A stretch of DNA of 5,573 nucleotides from Bacillota bacterium. Lineage in GTDB: Bacteria > Bacillota > Clostridia > Peptostreptococcales > Anaerovoracaceae. The position numbers and the translations under genes are program-made. The stretch spans positions 1 through 5,573 of the forward strand of contig JAGATO010000029.1 of the NCBI GenBank assembly GCA_017621195.1, read 5' to 3'. How positions within the stretch are numbered: position 1 is the stretch's first letter; every line of letters starts with the position of its first letter. Of the stretch, positions 1 to 4,357 are shown in pieces. The notes under the pieces were generated by a model, which worked only from the letters and a program-made list of their open reading frames with translations, ran no database searches and was not told where the DNA came from.

Positions 1-15
1 ATTCCATAAAACTTA

Positions 16-44
16 TAGACTCTTTGGAATCCATTTGATAAAAT
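16..44 (+). promoter_or_regulatory. Candidate sigma-A promoter for the 137-residue ORF
   Basis: TAGACT at 16-21 matches the TTGACA consensus at 4 of 6 positions. It is followed by a 17-base spacer and TAAAAT at 39-44, which matches TATAAT at 5 of 6. Transcription would start near 51 and give a leader of about 43 bases. The surroundings are very AT-rich, so a chance match is quite possible. Confidence 0.35.
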
Positions 45-60
45 AAAATTATCAGATTCC
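26..60. repeat. Nested inverted repeats upstream of the first ORF
   Basis: Two pairs of perfect 6-base arms lie one inside the other. The outer pair is GGAATC (26-31) with GATTCC (55-60), and the inner pair is TGATAA (36-41) with TTATCA (49-54). The right arms are contiguous, while four bases separate the left arms. The inner dyad overlaps the candidate -10 box, so it could be an operator or a leader hairpin. ATTCCA at 1-6 can also pair with TGGAAT at 25-30, which competes with the outer arm. The pairing is visible in the sequence; a regulatory role is inference. Confidence 0.35.
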
Positions 61-93
61 CGATTTTCTGAGATATATGAGAGGAAGACAAAA

Positions 94-507
94 ATGATAC
101 TTGTATCTTTAGCCAAAACAAGAACGCAAGAAAATTTATTAAACTTCTTTTTTGGCAAATGCACAAATTTTGAAGTAATGTACCCTAATGACGATGCAGA
201 TGATAATTTTGATAATCCGTTGCTAGAGGGAAAAAATGAGTTTTTAAAATTGAAAAATATAACTATTGCTGCATGGAGTGGAATGAAAAATTCCATAAGA
301 ATATTCGGCGTTTTAGATAACGATGTTAAGGAAATCTTTTATCGTTCTTTAAACAGAAAAGGTATATGGAAATATTCCCTTTTTGACAATGAAAGCGAAG
401 TTTTTTCTGTTAGCGATTTTGATGTGGGAGTATTGCGGATTTCACAAGCAGAATTTAAGCATTTAATTCACACAAATATAATTTGTTCTGATGATTTATT
501 CGAATGA
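94..507 (+). CDS. Hypothetical protein, 137 residues, AT-rich orphan
   Basis: I do not recognise this protein family. The start is supported by GAGG at 81-84, nine bases before the ATG. The 137-residue product has no hydrophobic run long enough for a membrane segment and no signal peptide, so it is probably cytoplasmic. It is rich in Asp and Glu, with a notably acidic stretch near residues 32-46, and it alternates short hydrophobic beta-like stretches with charged loops. No catalytic motif or metal-binding cysteine cluster is visible. A hand count over 121-180 gives 27% GC, far below the genes to the right, which suggests recent acquisition. Small acidic AT-rich orphans like this are often antitoxins or immunity proteins, but nothing here proves that, and any toxin partner would lie to the left of the window. 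A strong stem-loop follows three bases after the stop. Confidence 0.7.
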   Translation: MILVSLAKTRTQENLLNFFFGKCTNFEVMYPNDDADDNFDNPLLEGKNEFLKLKNITIAAWSGMKNSIRIFGVLDNDVKEIFYRSLNRKGIWKYSLFDNESEVFSVSDFDVGVLRISQAEFKHLIHTNIICSDDLFE

Positions 508-509
508 AA

Positions 510-542
510 ATGGTGTGTATTGTTTAATGCAATACGCACCAT
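510..542. terminator. Strong 13-bp stem-loop after the first ORF
   Basis: The arms 510-522 and 530-542 pair over 13 positions, with a single G-U wobble (516 with 536) and a seven-base loop (523-529). The hairpin begins three bases after the TGA of the ORF at 94-507. On the plus strand it is not followed by a T-run, so it is not a textbook intrinsic terminator in that direction. Read on the minus strand it is followed by TTTTC. It may end or stabilise the upstream transcript. The first in-frame stop bounding the gene remnant downstream (TAA, 525-527) lies in the loop. Confidence 0.5.
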
Positions 543-710
543 CCAAAACTCCGCTATGCTGCTGAGGGCAAAATAATTACATTATCTTCTATAGAGCCTT
601 CATCAAGATCAAGACTAAATGGAATAACCGGAACAGGATCCATTGGAATAATCAAAGATGAACGAATCAAGAGTGGCCGTTATATTAAGAAAAAAGGAGC
701 TGGAGTCTGA
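528..710 (+). pseudogene. Startless 60-codon open frame, likely 3' remnant of a lost gene
   Basis: From 528 a frame stays open for 60 codons to a TGA at 708-710. It contains no ATG, GTG or TTG, and a TAA at 525-527 closes it upstream. The translation reads like a real basic, Gly-rich protein tail, including RYAAEGKIITLSSIEP and, near the end, GTGSIGIIKDERIKSGRYIK. Its stop overlaps the start of the ADP-ribosylglycohydrolase as TGATG, an arrangement typical of translationally coupled genes. The simplest reading is that a gene once paired with the hydrolase lost its 5' part through deletion, with the hairpin at 510-542 near the junction. I do not recognise the family. The alternatives are expression from a rare start such as ATT or ATA, or a chance open frame; a 60-codon run is not exceptional on its own. 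Confidence 0.45.
696..705 (+). promoter_or_regulatory. Double Shine-Dalgarno site for the ADP-ribosylglycohydrolase
   Basis: GGAG occurs twice, at 696-699 and 702-705, which is 10 and 4 bases before the ATG at 710. The first lies just beyond the usual spacing and the second is closer than usual. Together with the TGATG overlap they fix the start at 710 and suggest that initiation depended partly on ribosomes finishing the upstream frame. Confidence 0.6.
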
Positions 711-1516
711 TGTTAGGAGCGATTATCGGTGATATTGCCGGATCTCGTTTTGAATGGTACAACATAAAGACAAAAGAGTTTGAGCTGTTCGATGATATAT
801 GCTGTAAACCCACTGATGATAGCGTGATGTCTCTTGCTATTGCAAAAGCGCTGATGAATTGTGCCCCGGACTTTACAAACCTGAAACAGGAATCCGTTTC
901 TTGTATGCAGGAGCTTGGAAAGAAATATCCCCATGCCGGTTATGGCGGGACCTTCAAACATTGGATTCACAGTCGTAGTCCTCAGCCTTATAACAGTTGG
1001 GGTAACGGTTCTGCCATGCGCGTTAGCGCCTGCGGGTATGTGGCGAATTCAATCGAACAGGCAATTGCGCTCTCGCGAACTGTTACCGAAGTGACACACA
1101 ATCATCCGGAAGGGATGAAAGGTGCTGAATCCGTTGCTGTTGCCATTTTTATGGCTCTCCATGGAAGCAGTATGCTTGATATTCAGGATCACATTACCAA
1201 ACATTACTACGCGATTGATTTTAAACTTGACGATCTCCGCCCAGTATATACTTTTGAAGTTTCCTGTCAAGGCAGTGTACCTCAGGCTTTTGCAGCATTC
1301 TTTGAGTCGATGAATTTTGAAGACGCTATTCGCAACGCCATCTCTATTGGTGGAGACAGCGACACAATTGCGGCGATTACCGGCAGCCTTGCAGAGGCAT
1401 ATTATGGAGTTCCAAGTGATATCCGCAAGCATGCGCTCACCTTCCTGGATGAGCATCAGCTAAAGATCCTCACCGATTTTGAGAATGCCTATCCTCCGAA
1501 AACGGAAATTGTATGA
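710..1516 (+). CDS. ADP-ribosylglycohydrolase family protein (DraG-like)
   Basis: The 268-residue product has the single all-helical domain of the ADP-ribosylglycohydrolase family, whose members use two Mg2+ ions to remove ADP-ribose from proteins, nucleic acids or small molecules. Visible family marks, in order, are GAIIGD at the N-terminus (residues 3-8), the metal-binding triad T35-D36-D37 followed by S38, the substrate-loop segment SWGNGSAMRV (96-105), THNHPEG (129-135), and the second metal motif GGDSDT (214-219) with D216, D218 and T219. All key metal ligands are present and the length is normal, so it should be active. There is no signal peptide or membrane segment, so it is cytoplasmic. 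The substrate cannot be read from the sequence. The start at 710 overlaps the stop of a broken upstream frame. GC content is intermediate (48% over 901-960). No ADP-ribosyltransferase partner is visible in the window. Confidence 0.93.
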   Translation: MLGAIIGDIAGSRFEWYNIKTKEFELFDDICCKPTDDSVMSLAIAKALMNCAPDFTNLKQESVSCMQELGKKYPHAGYGGTFKHWIHSRSPQPYNSWGNGSAMRVSACGYVANSIEQAIALSRTVTEVTHNHPEGMKGAESVAVAIFMALHGSSMLDIQDHITKHYYAIDFKLDDLRPVYTFEVSCQGSVPQAFAAFFESMNFEDAIRNAISIGGDSDTIAAITGSLAEAYYGVPSDIRKHALTFLDEHQLKILTDFENAYPPKTEIV

Positions 1517-1526
1517 TCGGATCATA
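1512..1526. repeat. Perfect 7-bp dyad spanning the hydrolase stop codon
   Basis: TATGATC (1512-1518) and GATCATA (1520-1526) are exact reverse complements around a single base. The TGA stop (1514-1516) lies in the left arm. A one-base loop cannot form a proper hairpin unless the inner pairs open, so this looks more like a protein-binding dyad or chance than a terminator. No T-run follows. Confidence 0.3.
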
Positions 1527-1714
1527 ATTCCAAAATCACGAAAAAGAAATCTTATACGAAAAATCGTTTTTTCATATATATCTCTGGTTCAAGTCAATTT
1601 TTTTGAGAGCAGCACTATTCTTCTTTGAAATATCAAGAAAAAGGCGGAAATGTAAAAAACACCGCGGCCAATCCTCATTTTTCACTTTCTATAGAACTGA
1701 AAAAACAAGTGTGG
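1517..1714. other. AT-rich intergenic spacer at the composition boundary
   Basis: No plausible gene is seen in these roughly 200 bases. The stretch is AT-rich (30% GC over 1561-1620) and contains an 8-base direct repeat, ACGAAAAA, at 1538-1545 and 1556-1563, T-runs at 1567-1572 and 1598-1604, and a weak hairpin. From about 1665 the composition begins to rise toward the GC-richer right half. It separates the hydrolase module from the sppA promoter. Confidence 0.6.
1553..1578 (+). terminator. Weak AT-rich hairpin, possible terminator of the hydrolase gene
   Basis: The segment 1553-1563 pairs with 1568-1578 around a TCGT loop, with one internal C/A mismatch. Nearly all pairs are A-T. An alternative fold, ACGA (1556-1559) with TCGT (1564-1567), places TTTTT directly after the stem, as an intrinsic terminator would, but it has only four pairs. 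It is the best candidate terminator between 1516 and 1714, and a weak one. Confidence 0.25.
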
Positions 1715-1720
1715 TATAAT
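1712..1720 (+). promoter_or_regulatory. Extended -10 promoter for sppA
   Basis: TATAAT at 1715-1720 is a perfect -10 box. TG at 1712-1713 one base before it makes the extended -10 form, which tolerates a weak -35. The best -35 at normal spacing, TAGAAC (1692-1697, 17-base spacer), matches only 3 of 6. Transcription should start near 1727, which leaves a leader of about 104 bases before the chosen sppA start. Confidence 0.65.
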
Positions 1721-1767
1721 AAGCCGAAGACAGAGACGCTGTAGACGCCATGCGAAAAGAGCAGATA

Positions 1768-1802
1768 GCGATTGGCAATACGCGCCCGACGCGGCGATTG
1801 GC
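1768..1802 (+). repeat. 9-bp direct repeat in the sppA leader
   Basis: GCGATTGGC occurs at 1768-1776 and again at 1794-1802, 26 bases apart. The bases after each copy are also similar (AATACGCGC versus GATGCGGG). Both copies lie in the untranslated leader if sppA starts at 1831. This could be a small duplication or a pair of binding sites; no function can be assigned. Confidence 0.35.
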
Positions 1803-1816
1803 GATGCGGGAGTGTG

Positions 1817-1822
1817 AAGGAG
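1817..1822 (+). promoter_or_regulatory. Shine-Dalgarno site that fixes the sppA start
   Basis: AAGGAG at 1817-1822 sits eight bases before the ATG at 1831, an ideal arrangement. The in-frame ATG at 1750, 27 codons upstream, has no purine-rich site before it. Its extra residues would form a charged Arg-rich leader of a kind not usual for this family. Confidence 0.8.
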
Positions 1823-1830
1823 AAAGCGAT

Positions 1831-2862
1831 ATGCAGAACGGAGAGGAGACGAAGCAGCGAGTGGTGGTGCTTCCCGAACAACCGAAAAAGAAAAGGTACA
1901 AAGGATTTCTGATATTTCTGGGGCTTTTGGCGGCTCTGGGACTTTTTGCGCTGCTGATGATAATGCAGCGCGAGACGTCCGATGACCCGTATGAGATTGC
2001 GGACGAGCCATATGTGGCCGTCATGTACATAGAAGGCGAAATCGGAGATTCCAACTACGATTCTCTGGGATATCCCTACGGATATCAGCACGATTGGACG
2101 CTGGATCAGTTGGATCAGTTGGCCTACGACAGCTATAACCGGGGAATTCTGTTCTACGTAGATTCGCCGGGCGGAACCATCTACCACAGTGATGAGCTGT
2201 ATCTGGCCATCCGGGAATACCGCGAAACCACCGGTCGGCCCGTCTATGTCTACATGGGGCCCTACGGAACCAGCGGCGCGTATTACGCCTCCGTTTCCGC
2301 TGACCGGATCTTCGCCAACCGCAATACCTGGACAGGATCCATCGGCGTCACCATCGGAACGATGTTCGACTTCTCTCAGCTGCTGGAAAATTACGGAATT
2401 CAGCACCACACCATCGACTCCGGTGAAATGAAAAGCGTAGGAAACATGTGGGATGAGTTGACGGAAGAACAGGAAGCCTATCTCCAGGGTCTGGTGGACG
2501 AATCCTATGAGCAGTTCGTGGCCATCGTGGCCGAAGAGCGCCATATGACGGTGGAAGAAGTGAAGAAACTGGCCGATGGCCGGATGTATACCGCAAGGCA
2601 GGCGAAAGAACTTGGTCTGATCGACGAGATAGGAACCATGGAAGATGCGATGAAAGAAATGAGAAGGGAATACGGCCTGTGGGACTGCGACTTTACCGAC
2701 GTATATTACGAATTCGATTATGAGCCGAGCGTATGGGACTTCCTGCACATGCTGACCGGAAAAACCGATGCAAGTTCCTCTCAAGCACAGGCGCGGGTTC
2801 AGTCCAGATCTCAGACAAAGACCGAATATCCGTTGAAATATCTATGCGATATCACGGAATAG
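1831..2862 (+). CDS. sppA: Signal peptide peptidase SppA, S49 family
   Basis: SppA is a membrane-bound serine protease with a Ser-Lys dyad that degrades cleaved signal peptides and related fragments. From the ATG at 1831 the product is 343 residues, close to the Bacillus-type short SppA (about 335). A short cytoplasmic tail with a Lys/Arg-rich stretch (19-24) precedes one transmembrane segment (about 25-45), and the catalytic domain lies outside. Family motifs are FYVDSPGG (108-115), the nucleophile region YGTSGAYYAS (145-154) with Ser148, TGSIG (168-172), and the general-base region SGEMKSVG (197-204) with Lys201. These positions fall close to Ser147 and Lys199 reported for Bacillus subtilis SppA. 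YLCDI near the C-terminus (337-341) resembles the tail common in Firmicutes SppA. The domain is complete and should be active. The gene has its own promoter and leader, and a decarboxylase gene follows 43 bases downstream, probably in the same transcript. The sequence does not identify its substrates. Confidence 0.93.
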   Translation: MQNGEETKQRVVVLPEQPKKKRYKGFLIFLGLLAALGLFALLMIMQRETSDDPYEIADEPYVAVMYIEGEIGDSNYDSLGYPYGYQHDWTLDQLDQLAYDSYNRGILFYVDSPGGTIYHSDELYLAIREYRETTGRPVYVYMGPYGTSGAYYASVSADRIFANRNTWTGSIGVTIGTMFDFSQLLENYGIQHHTIDSGEMKSVGNMWDELTEEQEAYLQGLVDESYEQFVAIVAEERHMTVEEVKKLADGRMYTARQAKELGLIDEIGTMEDAMKEMRREYGLWDCDFTDVYYEFDYEPSVWDFLHMLTGKTDASSSQAQARVQSRSQTKTEYPLKYLCDITE

Positions 2863-2905
2863 ACGCATCGGATCGATACCACAGAATCAGCGAGGAGAAC
2901 CAGTT

Positions 2906-4357
2906 ATGAATCAGGATAAAACACCGTTATTTGATGCCATCATGGAATTCAACGAACGCCGTCCGGCCTATTTCCGGATTCCGGGGCATCGGTTCGAGCG
3001 CGGGATCAACCAGCGCTGGCGCGACGTAGTGGGCGATGCTATCTTTCAATTCGACCTGACGGAAACGCCTTATACCGACGACCTGCACAATGCGGAAGGC
3101 TCCATCGCCGAAGCGCAGAAGCTGGCTGCCGAAGTGTTTCACGCCGATCAGACCTTCTTTCTGGTCAACGGAACCACCTGTGGCAATCAAGCCATGGTCA
3201 TGACGGCTGCCCTGGAGGGCGAGACCGTTGCCATACCGCGAAACGCCCACAAATCGGCGCTGATGGGCCTGATCATGAGCGGAGCGAAACCGGTGTATAT
3301 CATGCCACAGCTTCATGAGACGTGGGGACTTCACGGTGGAATCCGTCCTCAGGATGTGAAAAAACTGTTTCAGGAACATCCGGACTGTAAGGGACTGATG
3401 GTGGTCAGCCCCACATATTACGGCGTCTGCAGCGACATCAAAGGCATTGCGGAGGTCTGTCACAGACACGGAGCCATCCTGATGGTGGATGAAGCTCACG
3501 GGGCTCACTGTTACTTTTCCGATCAGCTGCCGGAAGGCGACCTGATTCAGGGAGCGGATATGGTGGCTCAGTCCATTCACAAGGTTACGGGTTCGCTGAC
3601 CCAAAGCTCCATGCTTCACGCCAGATTCGACCGGGTGGACCGGAGCCGACTAGAAGGGAACCTTCATCTGGTCCAGAGCACCAGCCCCAACTATCTGCTT
3701 CTGACCTCGCTGGATATGGCCCGTCACGACCTGGCCATGCGGGGAAAGGAGCTGATCGCCAACGCGGTGGAGCTGGCAAAGTATGCCCGTGACAGGATCA
3801 ACGCCATTCCCGGCATCCGTTGTGCCGGACGGGAACTCATCGGAACGGCGGGAATTGACGATCTGGACGAGACGCGGCTGGTAATCAGCGCTGCGGACCT
3901 GGGCGTGGAAGGCTTTCGACTGGAACAGATCCTGTTCGACGAATACAACTGCGACGTGGAACTTTCGGACTACAAAAACGTATTGGCCATCGTCACCTTC
4001 GCCAATGTGAAGGAGGACATCGACAGACTGGTGGACGCACTGGAAGACATCGCTCGCCGCTTTGCCAACGGAACTCCGCTGGAAGAGGGAAAACCCCTTC
4101 CGCCGCAGCCGCCGGCCTTCATGACGCCGCGCCGTGCCTATTTCTCCGCCAGCGAGACCGTTGCCTGGGAGGAAGCCAGGGGCTGCATCTCCGCGGAGAT
4201 GATCGCGCCCTATCCGCCGGGGATTCCCCTGATCTATCCGGGAGAACGGATGACGGACGAAGTGTGGGCGTTCCTGGACGAATATCGCCGTCGGGGCGGC
4301 CACCTGCAGGGACCGGCAGATCCGAAGCTGAACACCTGCCGCATCATCAAAGAATAA
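2906..4357 (+). CDS. PLP-dependent Orn/Lys/Arg decarboxylase (short SpeA-like form)
   Basis: This is a fold-type I pyridoxal-phosphate enzyme of the arginine/lysine/ornithine decarboxylase family, which makes agmatine, cadaverine or putrescine for polyamine synthesis or acid resistance. AGGAG at 2893-2897, eight bases before the ATG, fixes the start. The 483-residue length and the start straight into the PLP domain match the short Bacillus SpeA/YaaO type, without the N-terminal wing domain of the enterobacterial inducible enzymes. Motifs are FRIPGHRF (23-30), the cofactor-phosphate segment NGTT (88-91), RNAHKS (112-117), SPTYYGVCSD (168-177), VDEAHGAH (194-201) with Asp195 for the pyridine nitrogen, and SIHKVTGSL (223-231) with the Schiff-base Lys226. 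The C-terminal domain carries PYPPGIPLIYPGE (435-447). It is cytoplasmic. Substrate specificity cannot be decided from motifs; arginine is the likeliest by resemblance to SpeA. It lies 43 bases after sppA and overlaps the end of feoB by 11 bases on the other strand. Confidence 0.93.
   Translation: MNQDKTPLFDAIMEFNERRPAYFRIPGHRFERGINQRWRDVVGDAIFQFDLTETPYTDDLHNAEGSIAEAQKLAAEVFHADQTFFLVNGTTCGNQAMVMTAALEGETVAIPRNAHKSALMGLIMSGAKPVYIMPQLHETWGLHGGIRPQDVKKLFQEHPDCKGLMVVSPTYYGVCSDIKGIAEVCHRHGAILMVDEAHGAHCYFSDQLPEGDLIQGADMVAQSIHKVTGSLTQSSMLHARFDRVDRSRLEGNLHLVQSTSPNYLLLTSLDMARHDLAMRGKELIANAVELAKYARDRINAIPGIRCAGRELIGTAGIDDLDETRLVISAADLGVEGFRLEQILFDEYNCDVELSDYKNVLAIVTFANVKEDIDRLVDALEDIARRFANGTPLEEGKPLPPQPPAFMTPRRAYFSASETVAWEEARGCISAEMIAPYPPGIPLIYPGERMTDEVWAFLDEYRRRGGHLQGPADPKLNTCRIIKE

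Noticed and set aside
1538..1563. The repeated ACGAAAAA (18-base period) as the start of a CRISPR or iteron array
   Set aside because: There are only two 8-base copies in an AT-rich spacer, with no third copy, no conserved spacing beyond them, and no cas or rep gene.
1750..1830. A 27-residue N-terminal extension of SppA from the ATG at 1750
   Set aside because: There is no ribosome binding site before 1750, while AAGGAG lies at ideal spacing before 1831, and the shorter form matches the family's usual length and topology.
1675..2784. A 369-codon open frame on the minus strand opposite sppA
   Set aside because: It lies almost entirely antisense to a well-supported sppA, its translation is rich in His, Phe and Arg with no recognisable domain, and a GC-rich gene often produces such a mirror frame.
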